Shown in pieces: positions 11,385-22,087 of a DNA stretch of 64,000 bases (positions are counted from its first letter, which is position 1; the number at the start of each line of letters is the position of its first letter). Below the pieces are notes generated by a model, which saw nothing but the letters and a program-made list of their open reading frames with translations, was not told the origin of the DNA and did no database searches. A program made the translations under genes and the position numbers. Source of the DNA: Nematopogon swammerdamellus (Eukaryota; Arthropoda; Insecta; Lepidoptera; Adelidae); assembly GCA_946902875.1 (NCBI GenBank), contig OX336349.1, positions 8,331,891-8,395,890 of the forward strand, written 5' to 3'.

Positions 11385-12275
11385 ATATTACTCCCGAAAG
11401 AACATGCCAGATCGGACATGTACCAAATCAGCTTATAAGTAAGCTGAATTCACAATGACTGATGAATGTGTTGTATGGCTCACATTATCGTCTTTTGTCC
11501 ACAAATATGCTAATGAGGAGTGCAGCGTTAGCATTAATTTATAGCATGAGATGGCTTTTATGCGATCCTTTGAACGTGCTCGTGATTACAATTTGCATTT
11601 GAAAGCACTCGTTTACTGACGAGTGACATGTTTCATCGCGTTTTGCCTCTTCTAGGTATTTAGTTTGGTGACGTCAAATGTTTTTTCAAATACGTCTGAC
11701 TGAATGAGCGGAGACCCGCTATAACAGTTTTATCGCCATAAAACAAAATATAGTATAAATTAAACTATTACTTTAAAATGATAAGAGATTTAACATCGAC
11801 GAACGAAGAAAAGCTTTTCGTCTTTGGTAATAATTAATTCGAACAAAAAGACGAACACTTAACACATTGTCTAGTTAAAACAAAACTCTGAAACTGTTTT
11901 TTATATCTTTACAATTAAAAACATTAATTTAAAAGCTAAAACATTCGCGTAAAATTCATCAGTCCAATCTATTGTTCGGCATTATTTCGCCCTGGACTCA
12001 CTTTTGAAATTTCTAAGAATACTTATCAATAAGAAATAATGCCCGAAGAATTCAGATAAGATTGCCTGCTAAATTAAAGTAATCCAAACTAAAAACCTCG
12101 TAAAACATACGAGTTAGTTATACATGTTAACCTAAGCTAAACTAAAAAAAAAACTACATAATAATAATATAATTGTTCAATCTATTCGAGCCAAAAGTAA
12201 GTGGTATGGATTCACGTCACGAGATACAGAAAATAAATGCGGAGAGGAACTTCCCAAAACCCTAGAATACATACT
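11385..12275. other. No gene recognised
   Basis: AT-rich DNA with no repeat match to other parts of the window and no open frame worth listing. Confidence 0.5.
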
Positions 12276-12278
12276 GTA

Positions 12279-12520
12279 GGTTCCTTCCCTTCTTACTTTA
12301 CTAGGTGTTAGGGTTTAGCCTGCCCGGGATGATACCACCGCACTGAATGAAAAGTCTGTCGAAACGGGTAAGTAAATAGTCCAGTTCAGTGTAGCCTACA
12401 CGACCGAAGGGAAGCACTGACATGGCAACTAGTTCACCTAGATGTTATGGGCTGACATCATGGATGTAGTATACGTAGGTGATGTAGCAAACCGTGTCAG
12501 TTTACATAAAAAAAAAAATG
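12279..12520 (+). mobile_element. SINE-B, 5'-truncated copy
   Basis: It runs from 'ctgtaggttccttcccttctt' to 'gtgtcagtttacataaaaaaa'. The head with the promoter-like boxes is absent. Several mismatches show it is an older copy. Confidence 0.85.
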
Positions 12521-12890
12521 TGAAAATTTCAACCGGCTACCTATTAAGCTAGAAACTCATTGGGCCCACGTACGCCACACACGCGAATCTGGGCGCGTTG
12601 GTCTCCATACATTTTATATGGAAGAGTGCAGCACGCAGTTTCATTGCGCCCACGCCATGCGCCACCCTACGCTACGCGACACACTGCGTGCTGCACTCTT
12701 CCCACCTATAAAATGTATGGAGACCGACGCGCCCACGTACGCGTGCGTAGCGTACGTGGGCCCAATGAGTTTCTAGCTTTCCAGTTCAAAAGATACAGCA
12801 CAACCCTGGGACGGACAGACAGATAGATGTACGGCATAGGCTTAGTAATAGGCTTCCCTATGAATACGGAACCCTAAAATGGCCTGTTTT
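12520..12890 (+). repeat. 'cgcacttggccgg' family copy split by a fold-back insertion
   Basis: 'gtgaaaatttcaaccggctacctatta' (12521-12546) continues after the insertion as 'cagttcaaaagatacag', then 'ggacggacag', then 'taataggcttcc' and 'gaatacggaaccctaaaa'. Uninterrupted, the same succession stands at 63480-63610. Confidence 0.8.
12546..12779. mobile_element. Fold-back (long inverted repeat) element, 234 bp
   Basis: The outer arms 12546-12574 and 12751-12779 are perfect 29 bp reverse complements. Inner arms (about 12593-12640 and 12682-12732, with 'ggtctccatacatttta' and 'gagtgcagcacgca' blocks) pair with a few differences. The whole unit could fold into one hairpin. It interrupts the repeat at 12520-12890, so it is the younger insertion. 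Confidence 0.85.
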
Positions 12891-12970
12891 TGCTTTGTAT
12901 AGGACCTAACAAGACCTTCCATGAAAAGTGTATGAAAATGCACTTCTACTCTAGAGCGATTTAGCGACAA

Positions 12971-13573
12971 GGGGTTTTCAACCTTTTTTATTGACTGGCA
13001 CACTTTTTCATCTACGAAAATTTCACGGCATAAGTACCGCATTTATGTTCATACAGAAAGCATATGAAATTAAGAAAACCAAAAACTATTGGCGAATTCG
13101 TGCGTAATGTTCGCTGCATATGTAATTTATCAGTGAAACTCAAATTTTATCCGAGGATGTCAAAATGTTCTCATTACTTCACTGGAAACTAGTATTTATT
13201 TTGTTGAGGTGTTCAAAGAAATCAGTCAGAAAATGCCATTGATAGATATACCTGAGATATAGACCAAACATTATGGTTGCTCTTTTCTTCCGCTGTTTTC
13301 ATGCAAATTTCAAATGAGTTACTTGGAATTCGCGGCACACCTGAATGAAGCTTGGATGCCATTGATAGATATACCTACGATCGAGTACGATATAGACCAA
13401 ACATTATGGTTGTTCTTTTCTTCCGCTGTTTTCATGCAAATTTCAAATGAGTTACTTGGAATTCGCGGCACACCTGGATGAAGCTTGGATGTCACTCGCA
13501 GCACAACACCGGTGTGCCGCGAGTCGCGAGTGACATCCGGTGTGCCGCGCGCGACACACCGGTTGAAAACCTC
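12971..13573. mobile_element. Possible hAT-like non-autonomous element
   Basis: The ends 'ggggttttcaacc' (12971-12983) and 'ggttgaaaacctc' (13561-13573) are inverted repeats with one mismatch, and both are followed inward by 'ggcacac'-type sequence. This resembles hAT termini. An 8 bp target duplication is not clear ('ttagcga' and 'ttagacc' flank). A tandem duplication lies inside. Confidence 0.4.
13234..13490. repeat. Direct tandem duplication, unit ~123/134 bp
   Basis: 13234-13356 repeats as 13357-13490 from 'tgccattgatagatatacct' to 'atgaagcttggat'. Copy 2 has an ~11 bp insertion after the first 20 bases and only about two substitutions. The duplication is therefore recent. Confidence 0.95.
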
Positions 13574-13579
13574 TGAGTT

Positions 13580-14010
13580 AGACCTTCTGCGAACAATTCG
13601 CGTAAACGACCACTGACGACGACGACCGCGCCGCCCGCCGTTACGGCACCGCGTGTTTGTGTTGTGTATTAGTGTTGTTGCACTATTGTTACTTGATTGG
13701 AGCTCGCGTAGTTCCCACGCTCCACATTGGCTGTGCTGTGATCGATCGCACTGAGGTGCCATTGTGTCTAGGGTGAAAACGGGCTTTTAAAACTTGGCCT
13801 TCTTACGTTCTTTCGCTTCTTAATAAAAGTTGAAGTTTTTATGGAACCGAAGATGGTTGAGTACTTCGTCTATTACACGATGTTACCATCAGAACTAATG
13901 GCCGTGCCAGCGTGCCATAATGGTTGTGCCGGTTACACTGGACTGCACAAAACATCAAACTGTTGGAATTTTCCCATTTGAATTGACCGACCTACATTTA
14001 AAATTGTATA
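13580..14010. other. No gene recognised
   Basis: A CpG-rich patch at 13600-13660 (gacgacgacgaccgcgccgcccgccg) stands out from its surroundings. Confidence 0.4.
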
Positions 14011-14014
14011 ATTT

Positions 14015-14396
14015 GTTTTTTATGCAAATTGACATGGTTAGCTACATCGCCTACAACACCCATAACACCTTGGTGAACTAGGTTCGATGTCAGTACTTCC
14101 CTCTGGTCGTCCCGGCTACACTGAACTGGACGTAAAACGCGAACTATTTACATAGTCGTTTCGACCGTCATGTCATTCAGTGCGATGCAATGGTGCTATC
14201 CCGGGCGGGTTAAACCCTACCTAAAACCTAGTAAGGTAAGATAAGAAGAAACCTACAGTTTTACGTGGAATCCGAACCCCAGTCAGCCTCAACGGTCGAA
14301 CAGTCACCCATCCAAGCTGTGACCGCGCCCAGATGTGTTTAAGATCACGAACGGCGGTCGATCGATCGCACCACCGATGGACCTACCGAGGCTGAC
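14015..14396 (-). mobile_element. SINE-B, near full-length
   Basis: In reverse, the head begins 'tgtcagcctcggtagg' at 14396. The 5S-like segment around 14300-14340 follows, then 'ttcggattccacgt', the central 'aacccgcccggga' block, and the 3' 'taaccatgtcaatttgcataaaaaac'. The many substitutions mark an old copy. Confidence 0.85.
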
Positions 14397-15150
14397 ATTT
14401 TGGTTCCATAAATTCAAAATTCATAATCAAACAACATCATATTACTTTTGGCTTATCATCCAGACGAATAATTTTCCTTCCAACCTTCAAATTGCTGACA
14501 ACTTCTCGAACGTGAAATTGACCGGGACCGAAACACCAGTTTGAGTCGCCACATGCGGCTATGGAAAATGAAATTTCTCACAGTTGACTTTGATTGAACC
14601 CAACAAAACTTTCGCTTTGGTTTGATATAGATTTTGTCACGATGTTTTTGTTCATGATTAGGTAGAGAAGAGAAGATGGATATAGAAACAAATGTGAGAT
14701 ATATTTTCTATGCACCCAGCAGAAGGAGCGGACGTGACTATCCGATAGAGTGCGAGCAACATTCAATGTCCTTGTGCTTACTTCGTATGTCTGTCCAACT
14801 CCAACTCTACTGTATGAGTTACTCTGACAGAACTGCTGAAGTTGGGAAACATGAAATTTATCACCTGAACACTTTTGTAGGCTCCAAAGAGAGGAGACGC
14901 AATTTATGGCCGGCCAAAAAAGTTTTGCGTTGTGCCGCAACTTGAGCCATTCCCGGAGTAACGATTCTAGTAACGGGAGACCATAAAGTAGGCTTTTGCT
15001 GTCGGTCTTCCGTCCTTGAGCTGCCTCCAAGATGAAGAGATATAACTATTTTTTCCCAACTACAAAGAAGTTAATACCTAACTCAACATTATCGCACTAC
15101 ATAGCTTGGATAAGGTAAGAAAACTCTTGCTGGAACAAAAACAAGGGATG
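14397..15150. other. No gene recognised
   Basis: A 150-codon minus-strand frame (14578-15030) overlaps a plus-strand frame. Neither shows a domain or splice context. Confidence 0.4.
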
Positions 15151-15154
15151 CTCC

Positions 15155-15592
15155 TGTTATTATAGCTTGTTGTCATTGCCAAAAGTCCATCGGCCACCTG
15201 TGTTCGCTTGTCGCGTGGAGTGTTCCAAGAGGCAAGCCGCAACTATCACAAACTGCTTAGAACTCGTCGCAGAGAAACCGAACATGCTTTTGTTGTTACA
15301 TTGGGCTTTTGAGTTTCTCAATTCTCAATATCGTTCCTCAGTCGCACTGCACCGCTAGTTTGTGAAATTGTCTTCCGACGTTGTTATGTTTCCCAAGACT
15401 TTCGACATGGGAGTCTTCAAACGTCGTATTGAGGAGCTAGATAGCGTTTGAATTTTATGAATAAATCTTCGCAAATGTGCTGGTATGGTGCCTCGCTGAG
15501 TGTGGTTTCGCGAAACTCTGGTGGATTTGGCTGTGTCGAACACCTTTGGTCCCTCGGTACTGCCACCCATACCTTTTTCTTAAAAAATAGAA
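15155..15592 (+). pseudogene. LINE family H: ORF2 C-terminus and 3' UTR
   Basis: Translation in mixed frames gives the end of a non-LTR ORF2. The key piece is 'FPKTFDMGVFKRRIEELDSV' followed by a stop at about 15449, equivalent to the '..GSFKRRVN..' ends of other LINEs. A frameshift lies just upstream, near 15355. The 3' UTR (about 15480-15592) is the same as at 2505-2622 and 47263-47400. Only the last fragment of the element is present, consistent with 5' truncation on insertion. Confidence 0.6.
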
Positions 15593-15813
15593 AAAAGCTT
15601 CCACTGGTGTCTTCTCTTTCACAGTCAACCGCACGTACGTAAATCCGAGGATAAATCCGTCCTAACTGCATATATGGGAACTCGGTCCTACTGACGAAGC
15701 GCGTATTTGCGTTTAATTTCTGCTGAAATTGGAGCCGTCACTGACGTCACATATGGCTAGCTTGATGCTCTGGATGGGCTTCAGCAGCATCCAGTCTTAA
15801 TTTTGTCACTTTG

Positions 15814-16030
15814 ACCTGAAAGATAGAGATAACAATACGGACGAAATTGACAATTTTATCATTGAACAATTGAACTTTGAGCAGTCCGTCTTGACTTCAG
15901 AATGCATTCAGTTGACTGATTTTAATAAAATTCTGCGAAGAAGAAGAAGACTAATCCAAATTATCATTTAGATTTTTGCAAAAAACAACTCAAAATGTAG
16001 CATGTAAGATTTGATTTGCAGGACACTCTC
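15814..16030 (+). repeat. Direct repeat, copy 1 (partner 16568-16767)
   Basis: Both copies hold 'acggacgaaattgacaattt', 'tatcattgaac', 'agtccgtcttgacttca', 'ttttgcaaaaaacaactc' and 'actctcgg' in order, about 750 bp apart. Copy 1 has an extra ~25 bp near 15905-15930. Confidence 0.85.
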
Positions 16031-16227
16031 GGCAAGCGGCACGCTCGTGCCGCTTTTGGCACATTCCGTGCACGTGTATGGAGCGGTGAGTAGCGGTCGG
16101 GGTCGCGGTCGCACACACACCACACACTCAGAATACACCGCAGTGTTTATATAGGTATATAAGTACTAACACGTGATGTGTAAACTCGGGAAAGCATGCC
16201 TAGATTTATAGGCGTTAATCAATGTTT

Positions 16228-16452
16228 ATAGGGGAGAGTTTTAAAGTACATATATGTAAACTCTGGAACGCTCTGCCTGCCCATATATTTTCCCCCAAGT
16301 ACATTCTCGGGTCCTTCAAGAGGAGCGTGAATAGGCATCTGTCAGGCCGGTATGGCATTCGCAACCCCCGGATACGACCGAATGTCCATAGGCGTCGTTT
16401 AGACACCTTATGGGTGGCTCGGCGCCACATGTCGAGCTTTACACAAAAATTA
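16228..16452 (+). pseudogene. LINE family D: ORF2 C-terminal fragment
   Basis: The frame from 16222 encodes 'LWNALPAHIFSPKYILGSFK' followed by R, a sequence typical of the extreme C-terminus of non-LTR retrotransposon ORF2 proteins (family knowledge). It runs on through 'NRHLSGRYGIRNPRIRPNVH' to the 'GCCACATGTCG' 3' end. The reverse transcriptase and endonuclease are missing, so this is a 5'-truncated dead copy. Related fragments lie at 5466, 7829, 9345, 25209, 28465 and 59985. Confidence 0.75.
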
Positions 16453-16567
16453 AAAAATATGTACAATCTAGTTCGGTCCACACCTTGACACGCGAAAAGC
16501 GATTCAAGCTCAAATAAGACGTACGAGTATCCTCTGATGACACGTCTCTCTTCGGTGGACACAAAAG

Positions 16568-16767
16568 ATACTGAAAGATAGAGACAAGATTACGGACGAA
16601 ATTGACAATTTTATCATTGAACCATTGGTGTAAACTTTGAGAGTCCGTCTTGACTTCAATTCGGCGAAGAAGGAGAAGAGGAATCCAAAATATCACTTTG
16701 ATTTTTTGCAAAAAACAACTCAAAATGTAGTAGCAGATAAGATTTTATTTGCAGGATACTCTCGGAT
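16568..16767 (+). repeat. Direct repeat, copy 2 (partner 15814-16030)
   Basis: Similar to copy 1 over about 200 bp with substitutions and small indels. The two copies flank the family D LINE fragment at 16228-16452. Confidence 0.85.
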
Positions 16768-17710
16768 TTTTTTGGGGAGGGTGCAGGTCAGGAATACTCA
16801 GGAAACGCGAAATTTTAACAAATACATTTACAAAACTTCTTCTATTTTATTTGTACGTACATTCGTACCAACATATCTACGAACGAATATTATTACTAAA
16901 TTAAAAGCCTACAAATAAACTTTGTATTTCGGTGGAGCGGAGGGCCGCAAACGTAAATGCCGAACTTCAGTCGAACTTTTCGCACACACACATGCAGTTT
17001 CAAACGACTTCATTAATCTGCAACCGACAGGCCGACATGATTGCTCGTGAATAAAAAATCTTTTAGACATTCAATAAAAGATTTGCCATAAAAAAAAATT
17101 CGTTAGTGAATGTTGCACTTTGCTAGTTCTGTGTTTAAGAAAAAATATATTAGAGGTTTTCGATAGAACCTTTTCGCACGCGCTCTCGGCCGTCATGTGC
17201 AGGTTTTAGAAAGACACAATGTATGGTAGTAATTGTGATAAGGTTCCAAGTATATTTTACTAGCAGACTACATCGTTTGCTCTCCCTCGCCAACATCAAA
17301 GGACGCTTCCGTTCTATAGAAACTCTTCAGGCGTTTCTTTAAATCTTCCACACATGTAAAGTGAGCAGGGCGGAACGTGCAACCGGCAACCGCCTCACTT
17401 TTACGAGCTTGTACTGGTAATCTCTCGCTTGCAGGGAGACATAACGACTCCATACGTAGACGCTATTAGAAGTAGGAAGGTACTAAAATATCTAAATCGG
17501 TTTAAATTTTATGAGTGCCCCATTACTCCCTTCCTAGATTGTTGGTGGAAAACGGTGTAAAATTATTTTTAATGCTCGTTTTGCTGAAGATAATCGAGTC
17601 TTCGATCAGGGACCTATCTAACTGAAAGAACTAGGTACACTACGATTATTAGTAGAGCAGCATTTACGTATGGTTACTTAGTTTTAAGCATATTACTTTG
17701 TTTATTGTTT
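16768..17710. other. No gene recognised
   Basis: AT-rich with one CpG-rich segment at about 16930-17000. The 93-codon frame ending at 16918 is without motif. Confidence 0.45.
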
Positions 17711-17748
17711 AGTAGCTTTTGCCCGCGGCTTCGCTCGCGTGAATTTCG
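17711..17748 (+). repeat. 'gcccgcggcttcgctcgcg' terminal repeat
   Basis: The string 'cttttgcccgcggcttcgct' recurs at 40940-40965 and 50330-50347, and in reverse at 30108-30125 and 44066-44093. It is a very common terminal sequence in lepidopteran repeats. Confidence 0.8.
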
Positions 17749-17764
17749 TATTTCGAAAGAAAAA

Positions 17765-18625
17765 AGTAAACAAGTAAGTAAGAAAGAAGGTTGAGCTCCG
17801 TTCAGGTAAACTATATTCTTCTCGAAGAAACTAAGGAGCTAAGGGCGATGCCGAAGGCTACGTCGTTCGGGTAAACAATAAACCCTCTCGAAGAAAGTAA
17901 GTAACTAAGGGCGAGGTCGAGCTACGTTCAGGTAAATAATACATTTCTTGAAGAAAGTAAGTAACTAAGGGCGAGTCCAAAGGCCGAGCTACATACGTTC
18001 AGGTAAACAATAAAACTTCTCAAAGAAAGCAAGCGAGGCCGAAGGCCGAGGTTAGTTCAATTGTACGATATTCTTCTCGATGAAAGTAAGTAACTAAGGG
18101 CAAGGCTGAAGGCCGAGCTGCGTTCAGGTAAATGATATTATATTCAATATTCTATCGAAGAAAGCCATTTTCAGGCCTGAGGGCGGAAGAAGGTTTATCG
18201 TCTATTTGAACGGAGCTCGGCCTTCGACCTCGCCCTTAGTTACGTGATTTAAGTAAGTATATGGTTTACCTATACGCAGCTCCGCCTTCGACATCGCCAT
18301 TAGTTACTTAGTTTCTTCGAGAAGAATATCGTTTACCTGAACGGGGCTCGGCCTTCAGAGTCGCCTTTAGTTACTTACTCTCATTGAGAAATATTGTCAT
18401 TTCGCTGAACGGAGCTCGGCCTTCGGCTTCGCCATTGGTTGCTTACTTTATTCGAGAAGGTTTATTATTTACGTGAACGCGGTAGTTCGGCTTTCGGCTT
18501 CGCCCTTAGTTACTTACTTTCATCGAGGAGAATATCGTTAAATTGAACGAAGCTCGGCCTTCGGCCTCACCCTTAATTACTTACTTACTATATTCGAGAA
18601 GACTTATAGTTTACCTAAATAAGAT
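17765..18625. repeat. Inverted array of ~70 bp tandem units (fold-back)
   Basis: From 17765 to about 18175 there are roughly six units in forward orientation. Each has 'gttcaggtaaa', a 'ttctcgaagaaa' block, 'taagtaactaagggcgag' and 'gccgaaggccgag'. From about 18190 to 18620 roughly six units follow in the opposite orientation ('ggctcggccttcg', 'cgcccttagttacttac', 'ttcgagaag', 'tttacctgaac'). The two halves could pair into a hairpin of about 400 bp per arm with a short centre near 18165-18195. No coding sequence is present. Confidence 0.9.
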
Positions 18626-18639
18626 AAAAAATAAGTGGT

Positions 18640-19700
18640 AAATTATAATAAACCAACACATAAACTCTATTAAAATTGAAAATACATTGATATTATAAGA
18701 AATATTTGAACTGAGGGTCACTTGAGTTCTTCCTCTCATTTTAACTCAAGCACCCACACAAAAAATATGCCAGCACCGCACCGCAGATACGCCAATATAA
18801 GTGTAATGTTAGTAATCCTATGTAGTAGGTATGTCGGAAAAATATTCGCATGTATAATGCGGCTATTAAATTCCTCTCCTCCAGCGATGAGTCAAAATGT
18901 TATTGGCAGATGCCGCTGCCGCCGTCATTGTCGGTGTAATGCATCCATCTAAAGAATATACCTACGATTGTGCGTATATGGTGCAGCTCGTTGGTCCACC
19001 AGGGTGGATACGAATCGATGATTTGATCGAAGGCTCGATTGAAAGTTCCGAAAGTCTCTAAAGCTACACTGAGAAAATTGCAACAGTAGGCTAGTTTCTT
19101 AAATTTAATCAAGTGTCTGGTTTTGGTAGTTATTGTTATCAGTGTAGATAGGAAATCTCCGAACTTCGTTGAATAATCAAGAAAGTATACCTAAATTCCA
19201 TGAAGTCAAGAACCTTAAAAGTGAAATGATAATCAAGCTAGATCCATCCGTCGAACAATCGAACGTATTCTACGTTCGATCCAGAGTTACGAAGAATAGG
19301 TTAATGGCGTTTAAATTTCAATCGAAGTTCTGCAATTGAAGTTCTGTAAAAAGTCTTATTTTACGCTATTTAGTTTGTTGTAGCATAACTTTTATTTCTC
19401 AATAATCATTAGTTTATTTCTAAGTTCCAGACTGACCAAACAGACGACCAATCATGTGCCAATGTTCATTTGGCTGCTTTAACAAAACATGATGTCACGA
19501 ATATTTATCAGCGATTACCTTTCAAGTCCGATGCATCATTCATTATTCAAATGCGTGGGGAGTATGATTACAATTTATTTATGGCTATGTGAGGATGAAA
19601 TCATTATGAGTTGAGTGCTATTTCATAACATTATTATTTTAACTTACAAATATTTAATTAGCGTACCTACAGCTCATGCAAGCAACAAAAAACATAAATC
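18640..19700. other. No gene recognised
   Basis: The open frames at 18722-18952 and 18900-19112 overlap each other on opposite strands and have no domain. Confidence 0.45.
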
Positions 19701-19704
19701 GGCA

Positions 19705-19925
19705 TTTTTAACCGACTTAAAAAAAAAGGAGGAGGTTCTCAATTCGACTTAATTTTTTTTATGTTTGTTACCTCAGAATTTTCGACTGGGTAAACCGATT
19801 TTGATGATTATTTTTTTATTTTAAAGCTGGTGCTTCCCGTACGGTGCCATTTCCATTTGGTCAAGATTGGATTGGAAAGTGAGGCGGAATCGCTCGGCCT
19901 TCGGCCTCGCGATTCCGCCGAGTAC
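19705..19925 (+). repeat. Lepidopteran dispersed repeat ('aggaggaggttctcaattcg')
   Basis: It carries 'aaccgactt', 'ggaggaggttctcaattcgac', 'tttgttacctcagaatt' and 'aaccgattttgatgatt', a succession I know as common in moth and butterfly genomes. The 'cggccttcggcctcg' piece at 19892-19906 resembles the unit of the inverted array at 17.8-18.6 kb. Confidence 0.65.
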
Positions 19926-20139
19926 ATTAATAGCAAAAAATTACGAAAAAAAACTGTGAAATAAAAAAAACTATTTAAAATAAATGGTAGGGTAATACCC
20001 CACTGACTTTCTCGCTTGTTTGGCGAACTGAACGTTTTATGTTCGAAATTCAAAATGTACTGACAGGACAGTTCCGTTGAATTAGTTAGGTGCTCGCAAC
20101 CACAGACTGTCTGTGTCGCAACAAACATTTTGTATGCAA

Positions 20140-20480
20140 CATTTAATAGAAAGAAACCTTCGTTTGTATGGCAGCCACCTTTTTTTGAATTTTCCTGAAA
20201 AAACAGATAACGGCATCTTTGTAGACTAGTAATAGGGTTTCTATGTGGAAAATATAATAAAAATCGTTAGAGCCATTTTTGAGAAAATCGACCTTATCGA
20301 AATCATTTGTATGACAGCTACCCTTATTTTTTCGAATTAAAAAAAACTAAAAAAAGGTACCCCTAGATAATCGTTTCAAACTACTAAATACGAATTTTGA
20401 ACGAAATCGGTTGAGCGGTTGAGGCGCAAGGTCGCTAGACGGACACACACACACACACACACACATACATGTTTTTCAAA
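20140..20480 (+). repeat. Dispersed repeat ending in (AC)n
   Basis: Two 'tttgtatg.cagc.acc' blocks (20163-20180 and 20307-20325) and 'gaaatcggttgagcggttgag' precede a perfect (AC)n run at 20442-20465. This arrangement is common in lepidopteran repeats. Confidence 0.6.
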
Positions 20481-20584
20481 ACCACTTTTTTAGGATCGTT
20501 GACAGATATATAGCCCAAATAAATCTAAATCTCAACTTCCAAATTTTGGACGATCACAATACTTCCTTTCTCCTTACAGTCGCT

Positions 20585-20822
20585 CGAAAGTAAAAAAAAA
20601 ATATAAAAACCGCCTTCAAAAATGTATGAAATAAAAAAAAATCGAACCCTAGAGTTGAAGGCGGTGCTAAAGCAAGCAAAAATGATGCATGAAAGAAAAC
20701 ATGAGTGGATGATATCCTTTGTGATTTGTGTAGCCTTCTTTAGCACCGCCTTCACCTCTAGGCTTCGTTTTTTTTTTATTTCATAAATTTTTGAAGGCGG
20801 TTTTTATATTTTTTTAGATTAT
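20585..20822. mobile_element. Fold-back element, ~80 bp arms
   Basis: 20593-20673 and 20735-20817 are reverse complements with a few mismatches (aaaccgccttcaaaaat.tatg, then ttgaaggcggtgctaaag). A central ~60 bp separates them. It is a MITE-like unit with no coding capacity. Confidence 0.85.
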
Positions 20823-20857
20823 GACCTGTACACAACTAGCCCGGTAGGTACTTGAAG

Positions 20858-21175
20858 AGAATATGCGCACTGCATCTCTCCTCTTGGATGTCGGAAAAGG
20901 TGACTAAGGGATAAGGACAATATGCCGTGCTAAAGGGCGATAGGCTAACCCCCTCTCACTTTGGGACGGTCATTGCGCAATGATGTTGTAGGTAGGTTAC
21001 TGTCTTCGTGCCTTCTTTCTGCTTGATCATTGTCATATCCTAATATTTTTCTAAGCTGTGTTGTGCTGTAATTCACAAGAGTACTTGCAGCACAACGCCG
21101 ATTGCTATGCTTACCCCGATTGTCGGAATACAGGGTCATGCATGAGTCATGGTATGTATGTATGTGTGTGCACAA
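20858..21175 (+). repeat. Dispersed repeat family A
   Basis: It runs from the 'actgcatctctc' head through 'gactaagggataagga' and 'cgtgctaaagggcga', then the conserved stem-loop (about 21058-21096), to 'cttaccccgattgtcgg' and a (TATG)n tail. Other copies are at 27610, 29501, 33064, 35264, 49980 and 61243. Confidence 0.85.
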
Positions 21176-21691
21176 GTTTCCTAGCTATTCCTGCTCGTAC
21201 CACGCGCGCGAGTGAGACTAAAAGGGTTTTTGTTTTTACCTACGGAACCATAAAACATGCTTTGCAGGGGACCTAGTGGACTGAAATATGAAGTGAACCA
21301 GTACGGATAGACGGGGTGTGGAGCGGGTTCCGTCCCACCAAAGAATTTAAAAGTTAGAAGTTACATCAACCGGGTGAGCAGGTGAAAAGTGATGAGTGTG
21401 TGCACAAAGATGTAGGTAGAGCTATAAGGTAAAAGGTGAAGCGGTGTCGTGTCCTCTGGCTGCACATTTTGATTTTGGGCTAGTGACCGGTTGTTCTGTC
21501 AAATGATCTGTATTTATGCGAGGCGTTGGCGAGGCGTATTTGATATTTCGACTGTTCGTCATCGCCACCGGTGTGCTAGTGAATCTTTCTATACTAATGG
21601 TTATGTCGCGAAGCGTTGTAGATTTATTATCGATCTTTGTTATTAATTTGTGGGATAGGTGTCGCTAGTCACCACAACGACATAACATATA

Positions 21692-22085
21692 TAAGGTGCT
21701 TCGTTATTCATGTCAATAACTTCGGGAGGGTTACATACGCACTCAAGCAAACACTTTACGTAAGATAAAAACATATATTTATAGGAGCATTTTTTCTCCT
21801 AACAAAAAAATAAAATGAAATAAGTAGCTGTGAAAACCAATCATATGACCTTGTGACTTACTTACAACAAACAGCTGTTCTCCGTTTGAACATAGTACGG
21901 TCATTGACCCCGTACAATGCAAGTTACCTACTGTTATACACAGGTTAATGTTTAGGTAGCAAACATGTTTTGTAAAATTTTCGAAAAGTAATGCTAAAAA
22001 CATATAATTTTTTATGCGTAACGTGTTTATTTAAGTGTGTATGGAACCCTCCCGAAACATTTGACATGAATAACGAAGCAACTTA
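21692..22085. mobile_element. TA-flanked MITE with ~90 bp inverted ends
   Basis: The left end 'taaggtgcttcgttattcat' (21692 onward) and the reverse complement of the right end (ending 22085) match for about 40 bp with few differences, and more loosely for about 90 bp. TA dinucleotides flank both ends (21690-21691 and 22086-22087). The 394 bp element has no transposase and would need one in trans, presumably from a Tc1/mariner-group source. Confidence 0.8.
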
Positions 22086-22087
22086 TA

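Noticed and set aside
17765..18625. CRISPR-like array
   Set aside because: Units are ~70 bp, imperfect, without unique spacers, and arranged in two opposite halves in insect DNA.
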